DNA of 64,000 nt from Roseiarcus sp963721905 (GTDB lineage: Bacteria > Pseudomonadota > Alphaproteobacteria > Rhizobiales > Beijerinckiaceae). This document shows positions 26,421-35,689 of the stretch, piece by piece. The position numbers were made by a program, and so were the translations under genes. Below the pieces are notes generated by a model. It was not told where the DNA came from, did no database searches, and saw only the letters and a program-made list of their open reading frames with translations. Where the stretch lies: assembly GCA_963721905.1 (NCBI GenBank), contig CAVRMF010000018.1, positions 31,913 through 95,912 of the forward strand, written 5' to 3'. The first letter of the stretch is position 1. Every line of letters begins with the position of its first letter.

Positions 26421-27161
26421 TCAGCCGTCGGGGCGTTCGCTCACCGCCAGCTGATCAGGGCCCTCAGAAGCCGGCGGAGCGTGCCGGCACGCAGCGAGAA
26501 AGAACGCAACCGCCTGCCGTACGTGGGGCCCGATCTCTGCGCGCAGGCGGGTCAGGTCCTCCCCGAACAGCGCCCGCATCGCCATGGGGAAGACGATGAC
26601 ATCCATGAAGCGGCGCGCGGTCCCCGACAAGTGGTCCGGCGCGAAGGCCGGCGGCGCGCCCATTTCGCCGGACTGGGCGACTTCGCCCAAAAGGCGGGCC
26701 ACCGACTCGATCCCGAGATCGCGGGCCTGCCGCTTGACGCTGATCGCCAGATCCGGGAAACGGCGCGCCTCCGCGACCACTGCGCGCATCAACCCGATGC
26801 TCTCGGGGGAGAGAATCCTCTCGAGGATGATGGAAGCCACGGCCTGCAGGCGCTCCTCGATCGTCGAGCCCATCGCCGCGACGCTCTGCATGCTCGTGTT
26901 GGCGCGAACCTTGCGCGCCACCACAGCGGCGAACAGCGCCTCTTTGCTGGGAAACCGCGCATAGATCGTCGGCTTTCCGGCGCGCGCGACCTCTGCGATC
27001 TCCTCGACGCTCGCGCCCTCGAAGCCTCGCTCGAGAAACACTTTTCCGGCAGCGTCAAGGATTCGCTCCTCAACCTCTCCAGCAAGCTCGCGGCGTGGCC
27101 GGCCGCACCGGATCATGCCGCGGTCGGCGGGAAGCGCTTTTCGCGTCCAACTCGCGTCCAT
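26421..27161 (-). CDS. TetR/AcrR-family repressor
   Basis: The 246-residue protein has the TetR helix-turn-helix in the first 80 residues: EERILDAAGKVFLERGFEGA then VEEIAEVARAGKPTIYARFP and SKEALFAAVV. The C-terminal ligand-binding part is all-helical. It is divergent from an EmrA/EmrB-type efflux pair, with 178 bases between, and most likely represses that pair until a drug or toxic compound binds. ATG at 27161 has GAAGAGA upstream; the reading frame continues to 27236 without a good site. Confidence 0.9.
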   Translation of the reverse strand: MDASWTRKALPADRGMIRCGRPRRELAGEVEERILDAAGKVFLERGFEGASVEEIAEVARAGKPTIYARFPSKEALFAAVVARKVRANTSMQSVAAMGSTIEERLQAVASIILERILSPESIGLMRAVVAEARRFPDLAISVKRQARDLGIESVARLLGEVAQSGEMGAPPAFAPDHLSGTARRFMDVIVFPMAMRALFGEDLTRLRAEIGPHVRQAVAFFLAACRHAPPASEGPDQLAVSERPDG

Positions 27162-27249
27162 ATCGGTCTCTTCACATCCCCGTGATCGCCCGAGCAGCCT
27201 GTCGGGCCACCTTGAAATAGCGACGCCAGTCCCCACTGTAAAGGGGAAC

Positions 27250-27265
27250 GAAACGGTACTGTTTC
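27250..27265. promoter_or_regulatory. Candidate TetR operator
   Basis: GAAACGGTACTGTTTC is a 16-base near-perfect palindrome (one mismatched pair) lying between the divergent tetR and efflux genes, 85-90 bases from each start. Its size and symmetry fit TetR-family operators. Confidence 0.55.
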
Positions 27266-27339
27266 ATTATTTCGCCATACTTTCCCAAGGATCGTTTTCC
27301 CGCGAGGGCGGTTCTCCCCGAGAGATGGGAGTTGCCACG

Positions 27340-28734
27340 ATGTTGGACGAGCGCGACGATCGCGAGATGGGCGGACGGGCCGCGTTGGAGGCCCATCGGT
27401 CCGATGCCCGCCTTGCCGGGGTTGGAGGCGGCCGCCGGCCGAACAAGACGATGGCGGACGCCCCAGTCGGGTTGCTTGCGCCTCCGCAGCGCGGAGAGCG
27501 GCCAATCGGCGACGAGCGGCCGGCCCCCGAGCCTAACGAGCGGCCAGCCGCTGAGCCTAAGGCGCGGCCGGCCTCCCAACCCGAGGCGCCACCCTCCGAG
27601 AGCGAGGCGAAGCCCGGCGAGCCGAGTCAGACGGACGGGGAAGCCCGCAAGGGATGGTTGCGCCGGCATCCGGTCCTGGCGCCGGTCGGCCTCGTTGTGC
27701 TCTTGCTGGCGGCGGCGGCCGGATACCTCTACTGGGATTATACCTCGCATTTCGAGTCGACGGACGACGCCTTCATCGCAGCGCGCCAGTTCGCCATCGC
27801 GCCCCAGGTCGCGGGCTACGTCACGGCGGTTCCGGTTACCGACAACCAGTATGTCAACAAGGGCGGCGTCATCGCCCAGATCGACCAGCGCGATTATCGC
27901 GCTGCGCTCGCGCAGGCCGACGCTCAGGTGGCGGGCGCGGAAGCCGGTATCCACAACATCGACGCGCAGATTGCGACGCAAGACGCGCAGATCGCCGCCA
28001 ACCAGGCGCAGGTGGGCCAGGCGCAGGCGAACCTGGAACTCTCGAAGGTCACCTGGGGACGCGATAAGCCGCTCGTTAACCAGGGTTGGGCGACGGCTCA
28101 GCAGGGCACGGTTGACGTCCAGACTCTCAAAGCCCAGCAGGCCGCGGTCGAGAGTGCGCAAGCGACGCTTAAGGTGGCGCAGCGGCAAATCGACACGCTG
28201 AAGGCGCAGCGTGCGTCGGCGGAGGCGAGCCTCGCGCTAGCGCAGGCCCAACGCGACCAAGCGGCGCTCAACCTCGGCTATACGACCGTCATCGCCGACC
28301 AGCCGGGCCGCGTCGTGAACCTCACCGGCGCCGTGGGGCAATACGCGCAGGCGGGCACGAACCTCTCCATGTTCGTGCCGGACGAAATCTGGGTTGTCGC
28401 AAACTATAAGGAGACCCAGCTCGACCGCATGCGGCCGGGACAGCCCGCCGACATCGAGATCGACGCCTACCCGGAACGCGACTTCCACGGCCATGTCGCC
28501 AGCGTCCAGCCGGGGTCGGGGACCGCCTTTTCGCTCCTGCCGGCAGAAAACGCCACCGGCAACTACGTCAAGATCGTCCAGCGCGTGCCGGTCAAGATCA
28601 TCCTCGACAATCCTCCGGCCGATGTGGCGTTAGGGCCGGGCATGTCGGTCGTCCCGACCGTGCGCGTCGACCCGTCGCCCTCTCTCTACGAGCGGCTCAA
28701 GGCCCGCGTAGAGCAATGGTGGGGGCGGGTGTGA
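27340..28734 (+). CDS. emrA: HlyD/EmrA-type membrane fusion protein
   Basis: This periplasmic adaptor links an inner-membrane exporter to an outer-membrane channel. The 464-residue protein has a Pro/Glu/Ala-rich cytoplasmic N-terminus of about 105 residues, including repeats of the type ERPAPEPNERPAAEPKARPA, one membrane helix (PVLAPVGLVVLLLAAAAGYL), a biotinyl-lipoyl strand pair (VAGYVTAVPVTDNQYVNKGG), a long Ala/Gln-rich coiled coil and the barrel domain ending PTVRVDP. The low-complexity N-terminus is longer than usual. GGGAG precedes ATG 27340. It overlaps the exporter gene. Confidence 0.9.
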   Translation: MLDERDDREMGGRAALEAHRSDARLAGVGGGRRPNKTMADAPVGLLAPPQRGERPIGDERPAPEPNERPAAEPKARPASQPEAPPSESEAKPGEPSQTDGEARKGWLRRHPVLAPVGLVVLLLAAAAGYLYWDYTSHFESTDDAFIAARQFAIAPQVAGYVTAVPVTDNQYVNKGGVIAQIDQRDYRAALAQADAQVAGAEAGIHNIDAQIATQDAQIAANQAQVGQAQANLELSKVTWGRDKPLVNQGWATAQQGTVDVQTLKAQQAAVESAQATLKVAQRQIDTLKAQRASAEASLALAQAQRDQAALNLGYTTVIADQPGRVVNLTGAVGQYAQAGTNLSMFVPDEIWVVANYKETQLDRMRPGQPADIEIDAYPERDFHGHVASVQPGSGTAFSLLPAENATGNYVKIVQRVPVKIILDNPPADVALGPGMSVVPTVRVDPSPSLYERLKARVEQWWGRV

Positions 28735-30317
28735 GCGACACGACTGCGCAGGCCGGCGCTCCGGCGGCCGGCAGCGCAGCATCGGCCAGCCCCTGGCTGA
28801 TCGCGGTCCTGGTCGCGCTTGCGACCTTCATGGAGGTGCTCGACACCACGATCGCCAACGTGGTCCTGCCCTACATCGCCGGCGGCATGGGGGTCAGCGA
28901 CGACGAAGCCTCGTGGGTGGTGACGACCTATCTGGTCGCCAACGCCATCAGTCTGACAGCGAGCCCGTACCTCGCTCGCGCGCTGGGCCGCAAGGCCTTC
29001 TTCCTGATCTGCCTCGGGCTTTTCAGCGTGAGCTCGATCCTGTGCGCGCAGGCCTGGAATCTCAACTCGCTACTCTTGTTCCGCCTCCTCCAGGGCCTGG
29101 CAGGAGGCGGCATGGTGCCGGTCTCGCAGTCCATTCTGGCGGCTTCGTTTCCACCGGCGAAGCGCGGGCAGGCCTTTGCGCTGTTCGGCATCGCGGTGGT
29201 TGTGGCGCCGGTGGTGGGCCCGACGCTCGGAGGCTGGCTGGCGGACAATTGGTCCTGGCGCTGGTGCTTTCTGATCAACGGTCCGGTCGGCCTCGCTACA
29301 ATCGCGCTGATCGCCATCCTGCTGCCTGCGGACAAACCTGCTCAGGCGCCGGCGGCCCGGTTCGACTTCATCGGCTTCCTGCTGGTCGCGACTTTCCTTG
29401 GCGCGCTCGAGATCGTGCTCGATCGGGGCCTCGAGGATGACTGGTTTGGCTCAAACTTCGTCGTCACGTTCACAATTATTGGCGCCATCGCATTCGTGCT
29501 GATGATCCCCTGGGAGATGTCCAGGCGTGACCCGATGATCGACGTGAGGATGGTGGGGTCGCGCCAGTTTGGCGCCTGCTTCCTGGTCATGGCGGCGACC
29601 GGCGCGATCCTCTACGCGACCACCCAGTTCCTGCCGCTCCTGTTGCAGACGGACTTCGGCTACACCGCGACCTGGGCCGGCCTCGCCCTCTCGCCGGGCG
29701 GCCTCGTCACTATGGTGATGATGTTCGTCGTCGGGCAAGTCGCGAGCCGGATCCAGCCAAAATACCTGATCATGACCGGCGCGATCTTCGTTGCCATCTC
29801 AATGTATCAACTGACCAACGTATACGGCGATCTCGGCTTCTGGTTTTTTGCCCGCACGCGCATGGTGCTTGGCGTCGGGTTGCCGCTCATTTTCATTCCG
29901 ATCATCACCGCATCGTATGCTGGGATCCCACCAAACAGGGTGGACATGGCGTCTGCGCTCATCAACGCAGCGCGCAACACGGGCGGCTCGATCGGGGTCT
30001 CGCTCGCCTCCAATGTGCTCAACCACCGCGAGCAGTTCCATCAGAGCCGGCTTATCGAGAACGCGATTCCATCAAGCGTGCAATATCAGGACACACTGCA
30101 CCAGGCGACGCAATATTTTCTCGCGCAGGGCAGTTTGCCTCCTGAGGCGCAGCAGCAGGCCTTCTCCTGGATCGGGCAACAGGTTCAGGCGCAGGCCTCG
30201 TTCCTCGCCTACATGGACGTCTTTTGGGTGCTGACCCTGCTCTCGCTCGCGGCGGTGCCGCTCGCGCTGAGCCTGCGCAAGGTGAAGCTCGGCGGCGCCG
30301 CGCCGGCCGCCCATTAG
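28731..30317 (+). CDS. emrB: MFS multidrug exporter, DHA2 family (EmrB type)
   Basis: The 528-residue protein has the 14-helix pattern of DHA2 drug:proton antiporters. Motifs include FMEVLDTTIANVVLPYIAGG (motif D1 of helix 1), YLARALGRKAFF (motif A form) and GIAVVVAPVVGPTLGGWL (motif C). GTG at 28731 overlaps the emrA stop (GTGA) and was preferred; ATG at 28716 is in frame and possible. It forms a tripartite efflux unit with EmrA, probably repressed by the divergent TetR. An outer-membrane partner is not in the window. Confidence 0.92.
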   Translation: MSDTTAQAGAPAAGSAASASPWLIAVLVALATFMEVLDTTIANVVLPYIAGGMGVSDDEASWVVTTYLVANAISLTASPYLARALGRKAFFLICLGLFSVSSILCAQAWNLNSLLLFRLLQGLAGGGMVPVSQSILAASFPPAKRGQAFALFGIAVVVAPVVGPTLGGWLADNWSWRWCFLINGPVGLATIALIAILLPADKPAQAPAARFDFIGFLLVATFLGALEIVLDRGLEDDWFGSNFVVTFTIIGAIAFVLMIPWEMSRRDPMIDVRMVGSRQFGACFLVMAATGAILYATTQFLPLLLQTDFGYTATWAGLALSPGGLVTMVMMFVVGQVASRIQPKYLIMTGAIFVAISMYQLTNVYGDLGFWFFARTRMVLGVGLPLIFIPIITASYAGIPPNRVDMASALINAARNTGGSIGVSLASNVLNHREQFHQSRLIENAIPSSVQYQDTLHQATQYFLAQGSLPPEAQQQAFSWIGQQVQAQASFLAYMDVFWVLTLLSLAAVPLALSLRKVKLGGAAPAAH

Positions 30318-30375
30318 CGGCGGGAGCATAAGAACGCCGCCGACAGGGCCCGCGGGCGACCCGCCCGGCGCGATC

Positions 30376-30543
30376 CTACTTGATCTTCGTTTCCTTGAAC
30401 TCGACATGCTTGCGCGCGACGGGATCGTATTTCTTGAAGGCGAACTTTTCCGTCTTGGTGCGGGCGTTTTTCTTGGTGACGTAGAAATAGCCTGTGTCGG
30501 CGGTCGACAGCAGCTTGATCTTGAGCGAGGCGGCCTTGGCCAT
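30376..30543 (-). CDS. rpmG: 50S ribosomal protein L33
   Basis: The 55-residue product reads MAKAASLKIKLLSTADTGYF, then YVTKKNARTKTEKFAFKKYD and PVARKHVEFKETKIK, the classic zinc-free L33. It is short and easily missed. The stop is TAG at 30376-30378 and the start is ATG at 30543. It is convergent with emrB and stands alone; a promoter and a terminator-like hairpin lie directly upstream on the same strand. Confidence 0.95.
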   Translation of the reverse strand: MAKAASLKIKLLSTADTGYFYVTKKNARTKTEKFAFKKYDPVARKHVEFKETKIK

Positions 30544-30592
30544 CGTAACGATCCCTGAACGATTGGCGCAGGAGGGCGCCGGAAACAGAAAA

Positions 30593-30611
30593 GCCCGCGT
30601 GAGCCGCGGGC
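30593..30611 (-). terminator. Terminator-like hairpin in the rpmG leader
   Basis: On the minus strand GCCCGCG and CGCGGGC pair perfectly over 7 bases around a 5-base loop, followed by TTTTCTGTTT. It lies about 50 bases upstream of the rpmG start and just after the predicted promoter, so it could act as an attenuator, or be the terminator of a lost upstream gene. Confidence 0.6.
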
Positions 30612-30624
30612 GCGTTTGCCGGGC

Positions 30625-30652
30625 AAAATAGTCAGGCCGGCCCGGAAGTCAA
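30625..30652 (-). promoter_or_regulatory. rpmG: Candidate rpmG promoter
   Basis: On the minus strand TTGACT (30652-30647) and TATTTT (30630-30625) are spaced by 16 bases, a good sigma70-type pair. Transcription would start near 30618, so the hairpin at 30593-30611 would be among the first transcribed bases. Confidence 0.5.
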
Positions 30653-30782
30653 GCCAAAGGCCTCGCTGGCGCAACGAGCTTCCCCGTCGCTCTATGTTCT
30701 CGCGCGGGTTTGTTTGACATGTCGTTTGCGGCGCTGGATCGTTCGAGCGGCTGGAGCGCCGCCGGGCGCAGGGAGAACGCAT

Positions 30783-32045
30783 GTGAAGAGCCTTTATTCG
30801 GGTCCCGTGTTCGAGATGGCCCGCGAACAATTCCATGTCATCGCCGATCATCTCGCCATTCCCGAGGCCGACCGCGACCGGCTCCTTTATCCAAAGCGGG
30901 CCATCGTCGTCTCCTGCCCGATCCACATGGACAATGGCCGCGAGGAGGTTTTCGCCGGATACCGCGTGCAGCACCATCTGACGCTCGGCCCCGCCAAGGG
31001 GGGCACGCGTTTCGCGGCCAATGTCGATATCGGCGAGATCGCTGCGCTCGCGATCTGGATGAGCTGGAAATGCGCGCTCGCCGACCTGCCTTACGGCGGC
31101 GGCAAGGGCGGCGTGGCGGTCGATCCGCATGCGCTGTCGCTGAAGGAACTCGAGAACCTATCCCGCCGCTACATGCAGGAGATGATTCCCTTCGTCGGGC
31201 CCCGCGTCGACGTGATGGCGCCGGACATGGGCACCAACGAACAGGTGATGGCCTGGTTCATGGACACCTACTCGATGTACCAGGGCATCACGGTGCCCGA
31301 AATCGTGACCGGCAAGCCGGTTGGGACGGGCGGAACGCTTGGGCGGCGCGAGGCGACCGGCCACGGCGTCGCCTTCCTCGCCTTTCGCGCGATGGAGGCG
31401 CTGGACATTGACCCCGCCGGGGCGACGGCCATCGTGCAGGGCTTCGGCAACGTCGGCACGCATGCGGCTCTCGGTCTCGCGGCGCGCGGGGTCAAGCTCG
31501 TCGGCGTCAGCGACCATACGGTCGCCTATCACGATCCCAGGGGCCTCGAGGTGCGGTCGCTGGTCGATCACGTCCGGAAGAACGGCGCGCTCTCCGGCTG
31601 GTCGAGCGAAGCAATCATCGACGGGCGTTCTCTTCTCGAGCAGCCTTGCGACGTTCTCGCGCCTTGCGCGATCGAGCGGGTGATCGATGCGGACGTTGCC
31701 CGGCGCCTCAGCTGCCGGGTGATCGCCGAAGGCGCGAACGGCCCGACGACCCCAGAGGCCGACCGGGTGCTCGCCCAGCGCAACGACGGGATCTTCATCA
31801 TTCCCGACATTCTCTGCAACGCCGGCGGGGTCGTCGTCAGCTATTTTGAATGGGTTCAGGACCTGCAACAGTATTTCTGGTCGAAGGAGGAGGTGATGGA
31901 CCGGCTCGAGCGCGCGCTCGACCGCAGCTGGAGCATGGTCGTGGCGCGGGCGAAACGCGACGGCGTCTCCAACCGCACCGCCGCGATGGCGATCGGAGTC
32001 GAGCGGGTGAGGAAGGCGAAACAGGCGCGGGGGCTGTTCCCGTAG
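30783..32045 (+). CDS. gdhA: Glutamate dehydrogenase (Glu/Leu/Phe/Val dehydrogenase family)
   Basis: The enzyme converts 2-oxoglutarate and ammonia to glutamate or the reverse. The 420-residue protein has the active-site segment DLPYGGGKGGVAVDP (catalytic Lys in GGGKGG), the substrate-binding TLGPAKGGTRF and VMAPDMGTNEQVM, and the nucleotide-binding fold VQGFGNVGTHAALGLAARG. Size fits hexameric GDH. GTG at 30783 with AGGGAGA upstream was chosen; the open frame extends to an ATG at 30714 that would add 23 unconserved residues. Confidence 0.93.
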   Translation: MKSLYSGPVFEMAREQFHVIADHLAIPEADRDRLLYPKRAIVVSCPIHMDNGREEVFAGYRVQHHLTLGPAKGGTRFAANVDIGEIAALAIWMSWKCALADLPYGGGKGGVAVDPHALSLKELENLSRRYMQEMIPFVGPRVDVMAPDMGTNEQVMAWFMDTYSMYQGITVPEIVTGKPVGTGGTLGRREATGHGVAFLAFRAMEALDIDPAGATAIVQGFGNVGTHAALGLAARGVKLVGVSDHTVAYHDPRGLEVRSLVDHVRKNGALSGWSSEAIIDGRSLLEQPCDVLAPCAIERVIDADVARRLSCRVIAEGANGPTTPEADRVLAQRNDGIFIIPDILCNAGGVVVSYFEWVQDLQQYFWSKEEVMDRLERALDRSWSMVVARAKRDGVSNRTAAMAIGVERVRKAKQARGLFP

Positions 32046-32071
32046 GATTCATTCTGAGCGAGGCCAGCGCC

Positions 32072-32692
32072 ATGGCGATTCATGACGATCCCTCTGCGTT
32101 GACGCCCGGAGGGCGCATGTCCGAAGTCCGAGCCCGTGATCGAGAGGCGCCGACCTTCGAGGGGCTCGTTCGCGACGCGAGCGAGGACGACATGGCGGCG
32201 GTGTCGGGCATTTACACGCACTATGTGGTCCACTCGCTCGCAACCTTCGAAGAGACGCCGCCGACGCTCGAAGAGTTGCTCGCGCGCCGGCGTGCGTCTG
32301 TCGAGCGCGGTCTCCCCTACCTCGTCGCCGAAGCGCGAGGCAAGACGCTCGGCTTCGCCTACGCCGCCGAGTATCGCGCGCGCCCGGCCTATCGCTTCAC
32401 GATCGAGGATTCGGTCTATGTGGCCGAAGGCCTGAGCGGCCAGGGCATTGGCTCTGGGCTCCTCGGCGAACTGATCGCCCGTTGCGATCGTGGACCCTGG
32501 CGCCAGATGCTCGCCGTGGTCGGAGACAGCGCGAACGTAGGCTCGATCGCCCTGCATCGGCGCTTCGGCTTCGAGCTCATGGGCGTCTTCCGCTCAGTCG
32601 GCTTCAAGTTCAATCGCTGGGTTGACACGCCGGTTCTGCAGAGAAGCTTGGGGCTGGGCGACGGCCCGTCCCCGGAGGCCGCCTCGCCGTAG
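32072..32692 (+). CDS. GNAT acetyltransferase, phosphinothricin-acetyltransferase-like
   Basis: The 206-residue protein has the GNAT pattern of the PAT/Bar group: ASEDDMAAVSGIYTHYVVHS at the start of the domain, TFEETPPT, then SVYVAEGLSGQGIGSGLLGEL, where the Q-x-x-G-x-G/A loop binds acetyl-CoA, and NVGSIALHRRFGFELMGVFR. Members acetylate small amines such as methionine sulfoximine. ATG at 32072 with GAGG upstream is preferred; ATG 32117 is an alternative. It lies 26 bases after gdhA and may be co-transcribed. Confidence 0.85.
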   Translation: MAIHDDPSALTPGGRMSEVRARDREAPTFEGLVRDASEDDMAAVSGIYTHYVVHSLATFEETPPTLEELLARRRASVERGLPYLVAEARGKTLGFAYAAEYRARPAYRFTIEDSVYVAEGLSGQGIGSGLLGELIARCDRGPWRQMLAVVGDSANVGSIALHRRFGFELMGVFRSVGFKFNRWVDTPVLQRSLGLGDGPSPEAASP

Positions 32693-32845
32693 CGTCCCTC
32701 CGGCTTGCTGCCCGCGACTCTCTCTCACCGCCTCCGGCTGCACGCCTTATCGCTGATCTTCGGCGTCGCGCCACGCCCGCAACACGTACATAAGCGGCAG
32801 CGACGGCATTCCCAGCGGCATGCGGTAGAAGCCGTCCTCGCCTAG

Positions 32846-34482
32846 CCCGCATTTCTCAGACTGCGGGCGCATTGCAGACTGGCTGACAGGGATGTGCGCA
32901 GCGTCTGTGTGACCGACGAGCGTGCGCTTTGCGCCGTTTGCGCAGTTGGATCGGGGTGTTTTGGTTCTCCTGTGGGCCGAGGGGTGGATTGCCGCGATTT
33001 GTCGGCGTCGCGGCGACGCCTCAGGCGAGGCGGACGGCGGCGAGGCGCCATTCGTCGGCGTAAGGACAAGCCGAGGCGAGCGCGAATTTGATGCGGCGCG
33101 CGCTGATGCGGACGAGGCCTGCGAGCTTGAGGAGCTTGAGCCTGATCGTGCCGCAGGTTGCCTCGGCGAACTGGGTGTGTGCGAGGCCGACGCGCCTGAG
33201 CGCGCAGATCAGAACATAGGCGAACGAGGCCAGCCAGAGCCTGAGCTGGTTGGCGCGCATGGTGGCGGTCGAGGTGCGGTCGGCGAACAGGTCGCCCTGG
33301 CACTCCTTGATCCGGTTCTCCATGTCGCCGCGGGCGCAGTAGACCGTCTCGTAGAGGAAGCGGCCGTTGATCTCGCCCTGCTTGAGCGAGGTGACGATGA
33401 AGCGCGGATTGACCTCGCCCTTTGTCCATTCCGCCTTGCCGATCACCCGGCGCCGGCGCGACCAGCTGTCGAGCGTCGCATAGCGGAAGTCCTTGAAGCG
33501 GCGGGCGGGTTTGCCGGTCGCGGCGGCTTCCGCCTCGGCCTGCGCGAGTTCGGCGGCGATCTCCTCGACGAGCCGGGGGTTGCGCGCCAGGCCGAACACG
33601 AAGTCGACCCGGTTCTGTTCGCACCAGGCCATCAGCGCCTCGCGGGCGAAGCCCGAGTCGGCGCGCAACAGGATGCGCGTCTTCGGCCAGCGCGCCCGAA
33701 TTTGCCTGACGATCCGCGCCGCCTCCTCGACCGATCCGGCGCTGGCGTCGATGTTCGAGGGCCTGAGCTTGGCCGCCAGGAGATGGCGGCCGCAGAACAC
33801 ATACAGCGGCAGATAGCAGTAGCCGTCGTAATAGCCGTGGAAGAACCGGCCCTCCTGATGGCCGTACAGCGGGTCGTCGGTCGCGTCGAGGTCGAGGATG
33901 ATCTCTCTGGGCGCCCGATCGTGCGCCTCGAGGAACAGGTCGACGAACAGGGCCTCGATCGCCGCCGGGTCGTGGCTGATCTTCTTGTAGCGGGTGGCGA
34001 TCTCGCGCGACAGTTCCAGCCGGTTCAGCGTCGACTTGCCGGCCACCGGCGCGCAATCCTCGCGCCTGGCCTCAAGCTTGCCCGCCAGCACCGCCATCAA
34101 AGGATCGTGGCGAAGCTCGTCATGGTCGTTCAGGTCCTCATAGCCGAGCGCGATGCCGTACACGCGCTGCCCGATGAGCGTGGCGACGGAATGCTCAATG
34201 AACCTCGGGTCTCTGGCGTCGCGGAAACATCCCGCAAGCCGTCGAACCAGATTGAGCCTTCGGTCGGCTGCGCCCAGCAGTAGACCGCCGGCGTCGGAGG
34301 TCAGCGCGCCGCCGTCGAACGCTGCCATCACAGGCCGCCCTTCGACCCGTCCAAACGCGCTCGGTTCTGCGCTACACTCCGTCTGCATCGGGCCACTCCT
34401 CCGAACCGGCTCAAGTCGTTCTCACAAAACAACTTTTGCCTGATTTGGCGGCCCGATGCGCCCCTAATTTGAGATATGCGGG
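32846..34482. mobile_element. IS1380-family insertion sequence
   Basis: About 1.64 kb long, with inverted ends CCCGCATTTCTCAGAC (left) and CCCGCATATCTCAAAT (right end, read inward), and it contains one transposase gene. CTAG flanks both ends (32842-32845 and 34483-34486) and fits a 4-base target duplication. The right CTAG includes the TA target duplication and first base of the neighbouring IS630 element, so this element inserted later, at the IS630 edge. Confidence 0.85.
33021..34388 (-). CDS. IS1380-family transposase
   Basis: The 455-residue DDE transposase has the family features: FDGGALTSDAGGLLLGAADR at the start, the first catalytic region IILDLDATDDPLYGHQEG, then RILLRADSGFAREALMAWCE and a C-terminal region with ENRIKECQGDLFADRTS, typical of IS1380. 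It is full length and has no stop or frameshift, so the element may still be active. Confidence 0.93.
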   Translation of the reverse strand: MQTECSAEPSAFGRVEGRPVMAAFDGGALTSDAGGLLLGAADRRLNLVRRLAGCFRDARDPRFIEHSVATLIGQRVYGIALGYEDLNDHDELRHDPLMAVLAGKLEARREDCAPVAGKSTLNRLELSREIATRYKKISHDPAAIEALFVDLFLEAHDRAPREIILDLDATDDPLYGHQEGRFFHGYYDGYCYLPLYVFCGRHLLAAKLRPSNIDASAGSVEEAARIVRQIRARWPKTRILLRADSGFAREALMAWCEQNRVDFVFGLARNPRLVEEIAAELAQAEAEAAATGKPARRFKDFRYATLDSWSRRRRVIGKAEWTKGEVNPRFIVTSLKQGEINGRFLYETVYCARGDMENRIKECQGDLFADRTSTATMRANQLRLWLASFAYVLICALRRVGLAHTQFAEATCGTIRLKLLKLAGLVRISARRIKFALASACPYADEWRLAAVRLA

Positions 34483-34502
34483 CTAGTTCCCCTGCACGGT
34501 GA

Positions 34503-35627
34503 TTATGACTTTTTGAGCGAGGGACCGGGATAGGCGCGCGCCATTTTGGTTCTGGCCTTGTCGGTGGAGAACATCCAGTTGATTCGAGCGCCGCTTTGGT
34601 TTCGTTGGGCCTGCCATGCGTCGATCTCGGCAACGAGGCGGTCGCAGCTTTCGATGCGGCGATCGAGACATTGGCCTTTGAGCACGCCGATCTCGATCTC
34701 AACCATGTTGAGCCAGCTGGCGTGCTTGGGGGTGTAGTGGAACTCAAGCCGCCTGAGCACGCGGCGCGCCTCGGCCGGCGGGAAGGCGGCGTAGAGAGCG
34801 GCGGCGGTGTGGGTGGAGAGGTTGTCGAGGACGACGCGGATGCGCTCGGCTTCTTTGAAGTCGACATCGACGAGTTCGCGCATGCAAAGGGCGAAGTCGT
34901 CAGCGGTGCGACGATCCGTGACCTTGACCCTGCGCCAGGAGCGATGGGCGTCAAGGAAGACGAAGAGATTGACGGCGCCGTTGCGGCGATATTCGTAATC
35001 GAAGCGTTGGGGCCGTCCCGGCGCGGCCGGGATCGGCTGGCGCGCTTCGCCGATGAGCTGGGTGGGGCTTTCGTCGAAGCAGACCACCGGCCGCTCCGGG
35101 TCAGGCTGCTCGGCGTAGAGGTCGAGCACGTCCTCCATGCGGGCGACGTACTCGGCGTCGACCTTGGGGATGCACCACATGTCCCTCTGCCAGGGCTTGA
35201 GATGGTTCTCGGCCAAGCGTCGGCGGACGGTCTCACGCGACAGACTGTCATGGTCGGTCAGCTTGACCATTGCGCCAGCCAGCAGCTCCAGCGTCCACCG
35301 GGCGCGGCCTTCGGGCGGGCTCGAACAGGCGGTGGCGACGAGGAGGGCTTCTTCGTTGCTGGTCAGCTTGCGATCGGCGCCTGCCCGCGGCTCTTCGTTC
35401 AGGGCGGCTTCGAGATTGACTTCAACGAAGCGGCGCTTGGTCCGGTAAACGGTCGAGCCGCCGACAGCGACAGCGGCGGCAATATCGTCGTCGCTGAGCC
35501 CGCTGTCAGCGGCGAGCAGAATCTGGGCTCGTTTGATCTTGCGGGCGTGATGCTTGCCGCCGCCTACCAGAGCGGCGAGTTCACCCCGCTCGGCTTCGCT
35601 CAGTTCGACATGGTAGCGTATGTTCAT
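34503..35627 (-). CDS. IS630-family transposase
   Basis: The 374-residue protein has an N-terminal helix-turn-helix (LSDDDIAAAVAVGGSTVYRT) and a Tc1/mariner-like DDE domain: RPVVCFDESPTQLIGEAR (first Asp), IRVVLDNLSTHTAAALY (second Asp) and FHYTPKHASWLNMVEIEIGV (Glu). ATG at 35627 has GAGGAGG. It is full length and appears intact; the stop lies only 17 bases from the element's left end. Confidence 0.94.
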   Translation of the reverse strand: MNIRYHVELSEAERGELAALVGGGKHHARKIKRAQILLAADSGLSDDDIAAAVAVGGSTVYRTKRRFVEVNLEAALNEEPRAGADRKLTSNEEALLVATACSSPPEGRARWTLELLAGAMVKLTDHDSLSRETVRRRLAENHLKPWQRDMWCIPKVDAEYVARMEDVLDLYAEQPDPERPVVCFDESPTQLIGEARQPIPAAPGRPQRFDYEYRRNGAVNLFVFLDAHRSWRRVKVTDRRTADDFALCMRELVDVDFKEAERIRVVLDNLSTHTAAALYAAFPPAEARRVLRRLEFHYTPKHASWLNMVEIEIGVLKGQCLDRRIESCDRLVAEIDAWQAQRNQSGARINWMFSTDKARTKMARAYPGPSLKKS

Positions 35628-35689
35628 CCGGGCCTCCTCGCGAATCGCGACGCCCAGACGAATCAGGCGATGAATCAATTGTTTGGCGC

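Noticed and set aside
32922..34283. 453-residue plus-strand frame across the IS1380 transposase
   Set aside because: It is antisense to an intact transposase with clear DDE motifs, and its sequence has no recognisable fold.
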